DNA of 64,000 nucleotides from Schumannella luteola (GTDB lineage: Bacteria > Actinomycetota > Actinomycetes > Actinomycetales > Microbacteriaceae): the NCBI RefSeq assembly GCF_013408685.1, contig NZ_JACBZY010000001.1, forward strand, positions 3,690,751-3,754,750. The letters are read 5' to 3'. Numbering within the stretch: position 1 is the stretch's first letter; each line of letters starts with the position of its first letter. The notes below the pieces were generated by a model that was not told where the DNA came from, did not search any database, and saw only the letters and a list, made by a program, of their open reading frames with translations. Shown one piece after another: positions 23,470 through 32,184 of this stretch. The position numbers and the translations under genes were made by a program.

Positions 23470-25332
23470 TCAGCCCAGATCGCGGATCTTGATGGCGGCG
23501 TCGATCAACGCCAGATGGCTCAGCGCCTGGGGGAAGTTGCCGCGGAAGGCCCCGTCGACCGTCACCATCTCGGCGAGCAGCCCGACGTCGTTCGCGTCGC
23601 CGACGAGCGAGTCCATGCGCTCCCGCGCCTCGGGCACCCGGCCGACGCAGGCGAGCGCCGCCGTCGCCCAGAAGCCACAGGCGACGAAGAGATGCTCTTC
23701 CTCGCGCATGCCGGTGTAGCGCCAGAGCCGACCGCCGCCGGCACCGAGCTCGGCGTCGATCGCGTCGATCGTGCGCGACATCCGCTCGCCGCGGTCGAAG
23801 CCGCTCGGCGCGTGCAGCAGCACCGACACGTCGAGTTCGCTCGAGCCCGGCCACATCGTGTAGGCGCCGCGGCGCTCATCCCAGCCGTTCTCGTCGATCC
23901 AGGAGCGGATGCGCTCGCGTTCCGGCTCCCAGCGGTCGCGGCGATCGATGATCTGACCGCGCGCGGCGAGATCGATCGCAGCGTCGAGCGCCTGCCAGCA
24001 GCCCATCTTCGACGAGACGTAGTGGCGCGTCTCGGGCAGCTCCCACATGCCGCTGTCGCGACTGCGCCAGCGGTCGCAGACCCGGTCGGCGATGTCGGCG
24101 AGCAGCTCGCCGGTGGCCACGTCGAGCACGTTGCCCTCGGCCTCGGCGATGTACGAGCGCACGATGCCGAAGAGGTCGCCGTAGACGCCGAGCTGCAGCT
24201 GCGCGCCGGCGGGGTTGCCTGTCACGACCGGGCCGATGCCGTTCCAGCCGGCCGTGTCCTCGTGCTCGGTGACCTCACCGTCCACCCGCCCGTCGAGCCG
24301 GTAGAAGATGTGCAGATCCGGCGCCGAGGCCTTGATCGAACGCAGCAGCCACGACAGCGCGGCATGGGTCTCCTCGCGCAGACCGAACTGCACGAGCGCG
24401 CCGACCGTGTAGGCGAGGTCGCGCACCCAGGCGAAGCGGTAGTCCCAGTTCTTGTCTCCGGCATCCCGTTCGGGCAGCGAGGTGGTGGCCGCGGCGGCGA
24501 TGGCGCCCGACGGCGAGTGGATGAGCAGCTTGAGCGCGAGCGCGCTGCGCTGCACGGCGTCACGCCAGGGGCCGTCGTAGCCGAACTCCTTCGACCAGGT
24601 GCGCCAGGCGGCGATCGTGCGGTCGATGGCCTCGCCGGCGCGCAGCGGGTCGGGTTGGTGCAGGGGCTCGTCGTCGGTGGCCGAGAGCCCGAGCACGTGC
24701 ACCGAGCCGGGCGACGTGCGGAAGCGGGCGCCGACCGCATCCGTCGGGGAGTCGTCGACGGGATCGGGCGTGCCGACGTTGCCGGTCACGATCCCGATCG
24801 TCAGGTCGCCGGCCCGGATGACGCCGCGCTCGGCGTCGCCGCTGTCGATCCAGGGTGAGCGGGTGCCGAAGGCGATGCCGGGCGCGACCCGCCACTGCAT
24901 GACCACGCGTCCCTCGACGCCCTCGATCCGCCGCACGAGCTCGGCCCAGGGCAGGCGTCCCGCGACCCCGGTCACGAGCGCGTCGCGCACGCGCACCACG
25001 CCGTGCTCGGTCTCGTACCGGGTCTCGAGAACGTTCGTGTCCGGCACATAGCGTCGGGTCATGGTGTGCTCGGCGACCGGCGCGAGCTCGATGCACCCCC
25101 CGTTCTGCTCGTCGAGCAGCCGCGCGAAGACCGGGGCGTCGTCGAGGCCCGGCAGTGGCAGCCAGTCGATCGTCCCGTGGCGATCCACCAGCGCCACCGT
25201 GCGGCCGTCGCCGAGCGCGGCGTGATCCTCGATCGGGGCGGACGATGGGGTCGTGGATGACGGGGTCCTGGATGACGGGGTCGCGTCCGCCGACCCGGCG
25301 CCCGACGTCCTGCTGCCGGAACGTGCGCTCAC
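23470..25332 (-). CDS. GH15 family glycoside hydrolase (trehalase/glucoamylase-like)
   Basis: 620 residues from a GTG that overlaps the upstream stop (GTGA). A Ser/Thr/Pro tail with TPSS repeats precedes the conserved start ALGDGRTVALVDRHGTIDWL. The (alpha/alpha)6 barrel contains KNWDYRFAWVRDLAY, the acid-Glu motif GMWELPETRHYVSSKM and the late GGRLWRYTGM and LSHLALIDAA segments. Actinobacterial members include trehalases, so breakdown of the stress sugar trehalose is plausible. It belongs to the unit with the FAD reductase and perhaps Dps. Confidence 0.9.
   Translation of the reverse strand: MSARSGSRTSGAGSADATPSSRTPSSTTPSSAPIEDHAALGDGRTVALVDRHGTIDWLPLPGLDDAPVFARLLDEQNGGCIELAPVAEHTMTRRYVPDTNVLETRYETEHGVVRVRDALVTGVAGRLPWAELVRRIEGVEGRVVMQWRVAPGIAFGTRSPWIDSGDAERGVIRAGDLTIGIVTGNVGTPDPVDDSPTDAVGARFRTSPGSVHVLGLSATDDEPLHQPDPLRAGEAIDRTIAAWRTWSKEFGYDGPWRDAVQRSALALKLLIHSPSGAIAAAATTSLPERDAGDKNWDYRFAWVRDLAYTVGALVQFGLREETHAALSWLLRSIKASAPDLHIFYRLDGRVDGEVTEHEDTAGWNGIGPVVTGNPAGAQLQLGVYGDLFGIVRSYIAEAEGNVLDVATGELLADIADRVCDRWRSRDSGMWELPETRHYVSSKMGCWQALDAAIDLAARGQIIDRRDRWEPERERIRSWIDENGWDERRGAYTMWPGSSELDVSVLLHAPSGFDRGERMSRTIDAIDAELGAGGGRLWRYTGMREEEHLFVACGFWATAALACVGRVPEARERMDSLVGDANDVGLLAEMVTVDGAFRGNFPQALSHLALIDAAIKIRDLG
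25241..25285. repeat. 15-base tandem repeat inside the GH15 gene
   Basis: Three 15-base units (GATGACGGGGTC followed by CTG, CGCG or similar) encode the TPSS-type repeats of the N-terminal tail. Because the unit is a multiple of 3, copy-number change would alter the tail length and keep the frame. Confidence 0.7.
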
Positions 25333-26522
25333 GGGCGGATCGCGCCGATGAGCTCATCGCGCGATGCCGGCGGGTCGGCGAGCAGGGCGCGCGCCGCATC
25401 CGTGCGATCCTCGATCGCCCAGAGCAGCACGCCGACCGGCGTGCCGACGTCGTCGAGGTAGTAGACGACCGCCTGCTCGTCCGGCTCGATCCAGTCCTCG
25501 ACGGTGTCGAGTCCGGCGTCGAGCGCTCCGACGGCCTCCCAGCGCACGCCGAAGACCTGCGAGTACAGGAACGGCGTGTGCGTGTAGGTCTCGTCGGCGC
25601 CGGCCATCGCGCGCCCGGCGGCCCGGCCGGACTCGGTGGCGTGGTCGACGTGCTCGACGCGCGTGCGGCCGAGGATCGCATCGGGGTAGCGGGCGATGTC
25701 GCCGGCCGCCCACACGCTCGCGTCGGCGGTGCGCAGCCGCGCATCCACCACGACGCCGTCGTCCACCTCGAGCCCCGACTCCTCGGCGAGCGCGGTCGCC
25801 GGCGCGACGCCGAGCCCCGCCACGACCAGGTCGGCACCGAGAGCGCTGCCGTCGTCGAGATGCACGGCGAGCGCGTCGCCGTCGAGGGTCACCTGCTCGA
25901 CGCGGCGTCCGCCGCGCAGCGACACCCCGCCGTCGGCGAACAGCTTCTCGTAGGTCGTCGCGACGGCGGGCGGGAACGTCGATCCGCCCAGCACCTCGTC
26001 GGGGTGCACGAGCGTGACCCGCGCCCGATTCTGCACGAGGGCAGCGGCCAGCTCGGCGCCGATGTAGCCGCCGCCGACCACCACGACGCGCGCGCCCGGC
26101 GAGAGCTCGCCGCGCAGGCGCAGGCAGTCCTCGGCCGAGCGGAAGTGGATGATCCGCTCGTCATCCGGCGCATCCAGCTCGTGCGGCACGCTGCCGGTGG
26201 CGAGCAGCAGCCGGCCGTAGCCGACCACCGCGCCGTCATCGGCGGTCACGGTCTTCCCGGCGCGATCGAGGGCCGTGACCTGCGTGTTCAAGCGCAGGGT
26301 CGCGCCGGTCTCGTCGACGGTGTTCAGCGGAACCTGGTCCCACTCGAAGTCGGGATCGGTCCAGAGCTTCTTCGAGAGCGCAGGCCGCGTGTAGGGCGGA
26401 TCGACGTCGGCGCTGAGGATGCCGATCGTGCCGGCGTCGTCCAACTCGCGGATGCCGCGGGCGGCAGCGTCGGCGACCATCCCGCCGCCGACGATGAGGT
26501 AGTCGAAGCGCGTGTCAGCCAT
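25329..26522 (-). CDS. FAD/NAD(P)-dependent ferredoxin reductase-like oxidoreductase
   Basis: 397 residues. It has two dinucleotide-binding motifs, YLIVGGGMVADAAA near the N-terminus and VVVVGGGYIGAELA in the middle, plus DPPYTRPALSKKLW and VWAAGDIARYPDA, the pattern of rhodocoxin/putidaredoxin reductases. It would pass electrons from NADH to a ferredoxin or act as a diaphorase; no partner is encoded nearby. It lies between Dps (upstream) and GH15 (4-base overlap). Confidence 0.9.
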   Translation of the reverse strand: MADTRFDYLIVGGGMVADAAARGIRELDDAGTIGILSADVDPPYTRPALSKKLWTDPDFEWDQVPLNTVDETGATLRLNTQVTALDRAGKTVTADDGAVVGYGRLLLATGSVPHELDAPDDERIIHFRSAEDCLRLRGELSPGARVVVVGGGYIGAELAAALVQNRARVTLVHPDEVLGGSTFPPAVATTYEKLFADGGVSLRGGRRVEQVTLDGDALAVHLDDGSALGADLVVAGLGVAPATALAEESGLEVDDGVVVDARLRTADASVWAAGDIARYPDAILGRTRVEHVDHATESGRAAGRAMAGADETYTHTPFLYSQVFGVRWEAVGALDAGLDTVEDWIEPDEQAVVYYLDDVGTPVGVLLWAIEDRTDAARALLADPPASRDELIGAIRP

Positions 26523-26529
26523 GCGCGCC

Positions 26530-27096
26530 TCAGGCCGACGGCGTGCGGTTCTCGGCGCTGACCATCCAGGCCAGCTGCTCGAGGCGCTCGATGATGCCGT
26601 GCAGGATGTCGGCGCTGGTCGGGTCGGCGTCGTCGACCGTGTCGTGCACCTCGCGCATCGTGGCGACCGTGGCCTCGAGGCGCTGGGTGATGAGGTCGAC
26701 GGTGTCGGCCGTGTCGACCTCGCCGTGCGGGTAGTTCGGCAGCGAGGTGGTCGCGGCGATCGTGTCGCTGCGCCCGTCGGGAACGGCGTGCAGCGCGCGC
26801 AGGCGTTCGGCGACGGTGTCGCTGAACTCGCGGGCGTCCTCGACGATCTCGTCGAGCTGAAGGTGCAGGTCGCGGAAGTTCTTGCCGACGACGTTCCAGT
26901 GGGCCTGCTTGCCCTGCAGGTGCAACTCGATCAGGTCGACGTGCACGCGCTGGAGGGCGGTGATCAGCTCGTCGGAGGCGGTGAAGCCGTGCTCGGCGTT
27001 CTCGCGACGGCTGCTGCGGGCACCGGCATCGCCGGGGGCCGTCGCGGAGTGGGCGTTGTCCTGGGTCTGCGTGGTCTGGTCGAGGGTGTCGGTCAT
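26530..27096 (-). CDS. dps: Dps family DNA-protecting ferritin-like protein
   Basis: 188 residues with a 35-residue hydrophilic tail. Ferroxidase ligands align with E. coli Dps: His66 (KQAHWNVVG), His78, Asp82, Asp93 and Glu97 (SDTVAER). Dps forms dodecamers that store iron and shield DNA in stationary phase. GGAAGGAG precedes the ATG, and TAACGT (27135-27130) is a possible -10. It diverges from an SDR gene that looks leaderless. Co-location with PfpI, GS39-like SDRs and GH15 suggests a general-stress unit. Confidence 0.92.
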   Translation of the reverse strand: MTDTLDQTTQTQDNAHSATAPGDAGARSSRRENAEHGFTASDELITALQRVHVDLIELHLQGKQAHWNVVGKNFRDLHLQLDEIVEDAREFSDTVAERLRALHAVPDGRSDTIAATTSLPNYPHGEVDTADTVDLITQRLEATVATMREVHDTVDDADPTSADILHGIIERLEQLAWMVSAENRTPSA

Positions 27097-27295
27097 GGTG
27101 GCACGCTCCTTCCGAGGTCGATGGCGGCCACGTTAGGAACCTCGCCGCCTCCGAAGCCCGTTCGGCCAGCGGGCACTCAGTCGGCGCGCATCCCGTGTTG
27201 TGGTTCGGCCGGGTCGTCCCGGCGAGTCGCCGCGCCAGGTGTCCGCCGGGCGTGCGTCCGCTGAGAGTGGACGGGCCGCGTCCGACGCTGCCGCC

Positions 27296-27301
27296 TACCG
27301 T
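27296..27301 (+). promoter_or_regulatory. -10 box of a probable leaderless transcript (SDR)
   Basis: TACCGT lies 7 bases before the ATG at 27309, and no Shine-Dalgarno is present. Transcription would start at or next to the A of ATG. The same GCCTACCGTCGCC string occurs before the SDR at 29782. Confidence 0.5.
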
Positions 27302-27308
27302 CGCCGCC

Positions 27309-28241
27309 ATGACCGACACCGCTTCGACCTCTGCCAGCGCGACATCCGACCGCAGCCAGTTCACCTTCACCGACCCCACGAAGCTCTACGCCGACATCGA
27401 CACCCCGGAGCAGTACCAGGAGGGCGCCGGACTCGATCGCGACCTCGTCCAGAAGGCCGACCTGGGCGAGCAGAGCTACCGCGGCAGCGGGCGCCTCACC
27501 GGACGCAAGGCCCTCATCACGGGCGGCGACTCGGGCATCGGCGCCGCCACGGCGATCGCCTTCGCCCGCGAGGGCGCCGACGTCGCGATCTCCTACCTGC
27601 CCGAAGAGCAGCCCGATGCCGAGCGCATCGCCGGCCTCATCCGCGACGCAGGGCGCGTGGCCGTGACGATCCCGGGTGACATCAAGGACCTCGAGTTCTG
27701 CCGCGAGCTCGTCGAGCGCACCGTCGCCCAGCTCGGCGGCCTCGACATCCTCATCAACAACGCCGGCAAGCAGCAGAACCGCCCCGCGCTCGAGGGCATC
27801 AGCGACGAGCAGCTCGACGAGACCTTCCGCACGAACATCTACTCGATGTTCCGCATCACGAAGGCGGCGCTCAAGTACCTGCCCGCAGGCTCGACGATCG
27901 TGAACACGACCTCGATCCAGGGCTACGACCCCTCGCCGAACCTGCTCGACTACGCGTCGACGAAGGGCGCGATCAACAACTTCACCAAGGGACTCGCCGC
28001 CTCGCTCGCGCCGAAGGGCATCCGCGTCAACGCCGTCGCGCCCGGCCCGATCTGGACGCCGCTGCAGACGGCCGGCGGCCAGCCGCCCGAGGAGCTGCCC
28101 ACGGTCGGCGAGGGAACCGGTCTCGGCCGCTGGGGTCAGCCCGCCGAGTTGGCGCCCGCCTTCGTGTTCCTCGCCTCGCCCGAGTCGAGCTACGTCGTCG
28201 GCGAGACGCTCAACGTCAACGGCGGGATGACCACGCCGTGA
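27309..28241 (+). CDS. SDR family oxidoreductase (general stress protein 39-like)
   Basis: 310 residues. An N-terminal extension with QKADLGEQSYRGSGRL precedes TGGDSGIGAA, the NNAG motif (ILINNAGKQQ) and the catalytic DYASTKGA. It is a clear paralogue of the SDR at 22529, down to the Y-R-G-(T/S)-G-R-L linker. The ATG is chosen where the coding sequence begins; there is no ribosome site, and a -10-like hexamer 7 bases upstream implies a leaderless mRNA. It diverges from dps. Confidence 0.9.
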   Translation: MTDTASTSASATSDRSQFTFTDPTKLYADIDTPEQYQEGAGLDRDLVQKADLGEQSYRGSGRLTGRKALITGGDSGIGAATAIAFAREGADVAISYLPEEQPDAERIAGLIRDAGRVAVTIPGDIKDLEFCRELVERTVAQLGGLDILINNAGKQQNRPALEGISDEQLDETFRTNIYSMFRITKAALKYLPAGSTIVNTTSIQGYDPSPNLLDYASTKGAINNFTKGLAASLAPKGIRVNAVAPGPIWTPLQTAGGQPPEELPTVGEGTGLGRWGQPAELAPAFVFLASPESSYVVGETLNVNGGMTTP

Positions 28242-28275
28242 CAGCCCGGCGCCGGGCATCCCGACGCCAGGCGCC

Positions 28276-28935
28276 TCAACCCAGGAGCTCGTCGCGCAGG
28301 TCGGCCACCGAATCGGCCACGCGGCGGGCTCCCGCGTCGATCAGCTCGTCGCCGCCGATGCCGCCCGTGCGCACCGCGAGCGCCGGCACCCCGGCGCGAC
28401 CGGCCGCGACCACGTCCCACACCGCATCGCCGACCATGATCGAGTCGGCAGCGTCCGCCCCGCCGCGTTCAAGGGCGACCTGGATGATGCCGGGGTGCGG
28501 CTTCGCGGTGTCGACGTCGTCGGCGTTCGTGGTCGCGATCACGCCCGTGTCGACCAGGCCGCTCAGGTCGAGAACGTCGACGAGGATGCCGAGCTCGTCC
28601 TCTGGCGCGGAGGTCGCCAGCACGACGCGCACCCCCGCGTCCAGCAGCTCGAGCACCGTCTCGCGTGCACCAGGGAGCGGGCGCAGCCGGTCGACGCTCG
28701 CGAGGTAGGAACGCTTGTGCTCGGCGGTCGCGGCATCCCGGCCGGCCTGGTCGACGCCCGGCAGCAGGTCGTCGAGCAGTGCCTCCGAGTCCATGCCGAT
28801 CGAGCGATGCACCCGCCACGAGGCGGCCGGGTGTCCGACCGTCTCGAGCCCGCGCATCCAGGCGTCGACGTGCAGGTAATTGGAGTCGACGAGGGTCCCG
28901 TCGATGTCGAACAGCACGGCGCGCGACTCAGGCAC
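28276..28935 (-). CDS. HAD family hydrolase (phosphatase/phosphoglucomutase-like)
   Basis: 219 residues. Motif I is FDIDGTLVDSN, motif II VVLATSAPED, the Lys is in DTAKPHP and motif IV is IMVGDAVWD. The cap sequence between motifs I and II is of the small helical type. The family removes phosphate from sugar phosphates or phosphoglycolate; the substrate is open. Its start overlaps the end of the SDR upstream by 8 bases, so the two are co-expressed. Confidence 0.88.
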   Translation of the reverse strand: MPESRAVLFDIDGTLVDSNYLHVDAWMRGLETVGHPAASWRVHRSIGMDSEALLDDLLPGVDQAGRDAATAEHKRSYLASVDRLRPLPGARETVLELLDAGVRVVLATSAPEDELGILVDVLDLSGLVDTGVIATTNADDVDTAKPHPGIIQVALERGGADAADSIMVGDAVWDVVAAGRAGVPALAVRTGGIGGDELIDAGARRVADSVADLRDELLG

Positions 28936-29782
28936 GACGCCACCCGTGCGACTCGAGGTGCGAGCCCGCCTGCGGACCCATCTGGTTCATGCCGCCGTCG
29001 ACCGTCCACGATGCCCCCGTGACGTAGGACGCGGCAGGCGAGGCGAGGAAGGCGACGACCGCGGCGATCTCGTCCACGTGCCCGGGGCGCCCGAGCGGGA
29101 TACCGGGGCGCGCGACCTCGTAGGGATCCTCGCCGCCCGACTCCGACATGTCGGTCGCGATCTCGCCGGGCGCGACCGAGTTCGCCGTGATCCCGTGCTC
29201 GCCGAGTTCGAGGGCGAGCGTCTTCATCAGACCGCCGAGCCCGTGCTTCGCGGCGTCGTAGGCCGAGCTGCCGACGCGCGGCTGCGTCTCGTGCACGCTC
29301 GTGATCGCGATGAGCCGGCCGGGCACGCGGTGATCGACCATGTGCCGCGCGGTGCGCTGCAGCACCGAGAAGGCGCCGTCGAGGTCGGTCGCGATCGTCG
29401 TGCGCCACTCGTCCCAGTCCATCTCGAGGAACGGTGTTCCGCCGCCGGCGCCGGCGTTGTTGACGAGCACGTCCACGCCGCCCAGCTGCTCGATCAGGCG
29501 GTCGATCGTCGCGAGCGCCGACTCGCGATCGGTGACGTCGAGCCGTTCCACGACGGCGCTCGACCCGGCCGCCTCCACCTGGCGCGCGGTCTCGAAAGCG
29601 CCCTCCTCGTCGCTGTGCCAGGTGACGCCGACGCGCATCCCCGCTCGAGCGAGATGCACGGCGATCGCGCGGCCGATGCCGGAGTCGGATGCGGTGACGA
29701 TCGCCGTCGCCGGGCGGAAGTCGCGGTGGTCGATGCGGACGGACGCTGGCGCATCGTCGGGGTGCTGGGGGCTGTCGGTCAT
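28928..29782 (-). CDS. SDR family oxidoreductase
   Basis: 284 residues. The cofactor motif is altered from TGxxxGIG to TASDSGIG, and NNAG and YDAAKHG (catalytic Tyr and Lys) are present with Ser in AITSVHET. It is of classical SDR type, without the GS39 extension. The ATG at 29782 is chosen because TACCGT sits exactly 7 bases upstream, as in the SDR at 27309; an in-frame GTG at 29800 would overlap that hexamer. A HAD hydrolase follows. Confidence 0.88.
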   Translation of the reverse strand: MTDSPQHPDDAPASVRIDHRDFRPATAIVTASDSGIGRAIAVHLARAGMRVGVTWHSDEEGAFETARQVEAAGSSAVVERLDVTDRESALATIDRLIEQLGGVDVLVNNAGAGGGTPFLEMDWDEWRTTIATDLDGAFSVLQRTARHMVDHRVPGRLIAITSVHETQPRVGSSAYDAAKHGLGGLMKTLALELGEHGITANSVAPGEIATDMSESGGEDPYEVARPGIPLGRPGHVDEIAAVVAFLASPAASYVTGASWTVDGGMNQMGPQAGSHLESHGWRRA

Positions 29783-29789
29783 GCGGGCG

Positions 29790-29795
29790 ACGGTA
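29790..29795 (-). promoter_or_regulatory. -10 box of a probable leaderless transcript (SDR)
   Basis: TACCGT on the minus strand, 7 bases before the ATG at 29782, within the same GCCTACCGTCGCC string found before the SDR at 27309. No Shine-Dalgarno is present. Confidence 0.5.
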
Positions 29796-30214
29796 GGCAC
29801 CCGTCGCCGCCGGGCGGTGTCACGCGCGGGCGCCTCTCAGGCGATGACCGGGCGGCACGGAGCCGACGGCCGGCGATGATCTCCGCTGACGATCAGCCCG
29901 ATTCGGCGTGCGCGTCCCGGCGCTCGAACGGCGCCGCCGCCGGAGTGGTCACCAGAAACCGCCCCACCCACGTCCCCTCGACACCGTGCCCGCCAACCGA
30001 ACCCCTGACTGTTCCACGCGACGGTACGCCGCGGGAGGCCGCAGCGAGCGACAGCGGTCGGGGATCGAGATCCGCCCTGCGCACTCGCTGTCAGTCGTAC
30101 GGACGTCGGATCACCCACGCCACGCTGGATCACGGACGCGTCGCGGACCCGTCCGTCTCGGCGGAGGATCGACGAGCGCACCGACCTCGTCACCACGCGA
30201 ACGGAGGTTCACGG
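29796..30214. other. Intergenic region without a convincing gene
   Basis: About 420 bases between divergent genes. Open frames exist on both strands, but their products are Arg/Ser-rich with no domain and lack ribosome sites. The segment is slightly less GC-rich than its surroundings. Apart from the promoter of the SDR at the left edge and GGAGG at the right edge, I see nothing definite. Confidence 0.5.
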
Positions 30215-30547
30215 ATGGGCCGATTCAGTTACGACAACTCGCTCAGCGTCGATTTCGACGATCGGGTGCTCGCCCACCTGCAGGTGGTGATCGGCGCGAA
30301 GCTGCGCCGCGGCGAGTCGTTCCACTTCACCTGGATCGACGACGAGTCCTCGGGTGATGGGCGCACCACGGTCTGGATGCACCCGCACGCCAACCTCGTC
30401 TACAAGTACTTCGGCAAACGCGCCGCAGTGCTGAACCGGGCCTGGATCGACGCGCTCATGTTCACCGCGAATTCGGTCAGCGGGCTCCATCTCATGGCCG
30501 AGCCGCCCGACCGCGAGACACGGGACCGCGCTGACGACCTGGGCTGA
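30215..30547 (+). CDS. DUF7882-type small protein
   Basis: 110 residues: MGRFSYDNSLSVDFDDR, then LAHLQVVIGAKLRRGESF, VWMHPHANLVYKYFG and LNRAWIDALMFTANS. This pattern is a small conserved protein common in Microbacteriaceae, often annotated without good reason as ATP-dependent DNA ligase and now grouped as DUF7882. The function is unknown. GGAGG lies 7 bases before the ATG. Confidence 0.78.
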   Translation: MGRFSYDNSLSVDFDDRVLAHLQVVIGAKLRRGESFHFTWIDDESSGDGRTTVWMHPHANLVYKYFGKRAAVLNRAWIDALMFTANSVSGLHLMAEPPDRETRDRADDLG

Positions 30548-30586
30548 GTCCGGCTTCCGTCCCGGGCTCGTGTCGGCGTCGCGGGC

Positions 30587-30592
30587 TAGCGT
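30587..30592 (+). promoter_or_regulatory. -10 box of a probable leaderless transcript (2H phosphoesterase)
   Basis: TAGCGT lies 6 bases before the ATG at 30599; no Shine-Dalgarno is seen. Confidence 0.45.
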
Positions 30593-30598
30593 CGAGCC

Positions 30599-31141
30599 AT
30601 GGTGCAGAGCCTCGAGCTGACGCTGGATGCCGCGAGCGACGCCGCCGTGAGAGTCGAGTGGGATGCGCTGGCCGCCGCCGGGCTGCCGAGCCAGGCCGCG
30701 CACCGTCATCCCAGCAACCGCCCGCACGTGACGCTGCTCGTGCGGCCCGCGTTCGACCGGCCGCCGCTCGCCGATCCGGCCCTCGCGCCGGTTCTCGCCG
30801 GGCTGCCGCTGCCGCTGCCGCTTCGGCTCGGTGCCCCGGTGCTGTTCGGCCGCGGCGAGCGCCGCGTGCTCGCTCGCCTCGTCGTGCCGAGCGCCGCGCT
30901 GCTCGGGCTGCACGGCGCCCTCCATCACGCCGTGAGGCCGGGCGATGACGCACCGAACACGACGCCGGGCGAGTGGACGCCGCATGTGACGCTCGCCCGC
31001 CGCATCCCGCTCGACCGACTCGGCGAAGCGCTCGCGGTGCTCGACGCCGCCGACGAATCGGGGGCTGTCTCGCTCGATGGCGTCGCCGAGTCGCTGCGCC
31101 ACTGGGACGGCGACGCCCGGATCGTGACCCCGCTCGGCTGA
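30599..31141 (+). CDS. 2'-5' RNA ligase/cyclic phosphodiesterase family (2H) protein
   Basis: 180 residues with the two HxT motifs of 2H phosphoesterases, His43-Val-Thr45 (RPHVTLLV) and His129-Val-Thr131 (TPHVTLAR), about 86 residues apart as usual. Such proteins hydrolyse or ligate 2',3'-cyclic phosphate ends of RNA or nucleotides. The start has a -10-like TAGCGT just upstream and no ribosome site. The gene converges on the membrane protein at 31144. Confidence 0.85.
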   Translation: MVQSLELTLDAASDAAVRVEWDALAAAGLPSQAAHRHPSNRPHVTLLVRPAFDRPPLADPALAPVLAGLPLPLPLRLGAPVLFGRGERRVLARLVVPSAALLGLHGALHHAVRPGDDAPNTTPGEWTPHVTLARRIPLDRLGEALAVLDAADESGAVSLDGVAESLRHWDGDARIVTPLG

Positions 31142-31143
31142 AG

Positions 31144-32112
31144 TCAGCCCTGCGGTCCCGGCACGGCCGGGGTGATCCCGATCTCCGTCGGCCGGCCGTC
31201 GCCGGGCGCGCGCACGGTGACGACGTAGCTCGGCAGGTTCAGCTGCACCGCCGCATCCGCCCGCGAGCCCGAGACGCATCGCGTCGCCGCGATATCCGAC
31301 TCCTCGGTCTTCTCGACGGCCATGTAGCAGCGCGCGCCGCCGCGCGTCGTGGTCGTCCACACGGCGAGAGCCCCGCTCGCGCCGTCGGTGAGGGGCGTCC
31401 CGTCGCCGCTCGTCACCGGACTGCCGTCGCCCTCGGTGGCGGCCGTGCCCTCCCCCGGCAGCCCCGTGGCCATCAGCGTCCAGGTGTTGGCGATGCGCGA
31501 CGGGCCCGCGCTCACCACTTCGGGAACGATGCCGACACCATCGGCCCGCGTCACGGGCCCGGTGCTCGGTGATGGGGTGAACCCGCCGAAGGGGAACACC
31601 GTGTGCGGGTCGGCGCCGAGGGACGACGGCTCCGCCCCCGGATCGGCCGCGCCGGCGTCGGTCGCGGCGGTCACGACCAGAAGAGGATGCCCCAGCAGTC
31701 CCGGCACCACCACGACCAGCGCGATCGCGGCGGCGACGGCCGCGGCCCCGGCTCCCGCACCGGCCCAGAAACGACGCGACCGCGAGAGCGGGACGCGGCC
31801 GACGGGCTCGACCGGCTCGTCGCCGGCACCCGTCGCCGACACCGCCTCGCCCGGGGTCGCGGCACGAGCCGAACGCACATCTCCGGCGTCCGGAGCGGCA
31901 CCGGTGGGCCCGTCGGCGCGCGACGGCGCCGGGGCGCCGAGTGGACTCCCTACGGGCTCGCCCACCGCCCGACGGCCGCCATCGAGCGCGCGACCCAGTG
32001 CGGCGAGGTCGGCCGCGCTCGCATCACGACCGAAGGCGGCGGCCTTCAGCACCTCGAGGTCATCGCTCGTCGGGTCTGCCTGATCGCCCGTCCTGCCCGC
32101 CTGATCGCTCAT
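31144..32112 (-). CDS. Single-pass membrane protein, paralogue of the next gene
   Basis: 322 residues, not recognised. The cytoplasmic part has a small conserved helical segment (LKAAAFGRDASAADLAAL) and a Ala/Gly/Pro linker. One TM helix follows (WAGAGAGAAAVAAAIALVVVV), then a Pro/Ser/Gly-rich outside part and a conserved domain with RCYMAVEKTEESDIAATRC and LNLPSYVVTVR. The two Cys may form a disulfide. The neighbour at 32185 has the same layout. The start is placed at ATG 32112 by comparison with that paralogue; an in-frame GTG at 32130 is an alternative. Confidence 0.72.
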   Translation of the reverse strand: MSDQAGRTGDQADPTSDDLEVLKAAAFGRDASAADLAALGRALDGGRRAVGEPVGSPLGAPAPSRADGPTGAAPDAGDVRSARAATPGEAVSATGAGDEPVEPVGRVPLSRSRRFWAGAGAGAAAVAAAIALVVVVPGLLGHPLLVVTAATDAGAADPGAEPSSLGADPHTVFPFGGFTPSPSTGPVTRADGVGIVPEVVSAGPSRIANTWTLMATGLPGEGTAATEGDGSPVTSGDGTPLTDGASGALAVWTTTTRGGARCYMAVEKTEESDIAATRCVSGSRADAAVQLNLPSYVVTVRAPGDGRPTEIGITPAVPGPQG

Positions 32113-32184
32113 CTCGCGAGTGTGCACCACCGCCGAGCACGCGACAATGCACGAACCCGCGGATCGTCAGCCGGTCCTGCGCTC

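Noticed and set aside
28245..28258. GCCCGGCGCCGGGC palindrome as a terminator between SDR and HAD genes
   Set aside because: It has no room for a loop, and such palindromes are frequent by chance in this composition.
29837..30196. 119-codon minus-strand frame in the 29.8-30.2 kb gap
   Set aside because: No ribosome site, domain or conserved composition; probably chance.
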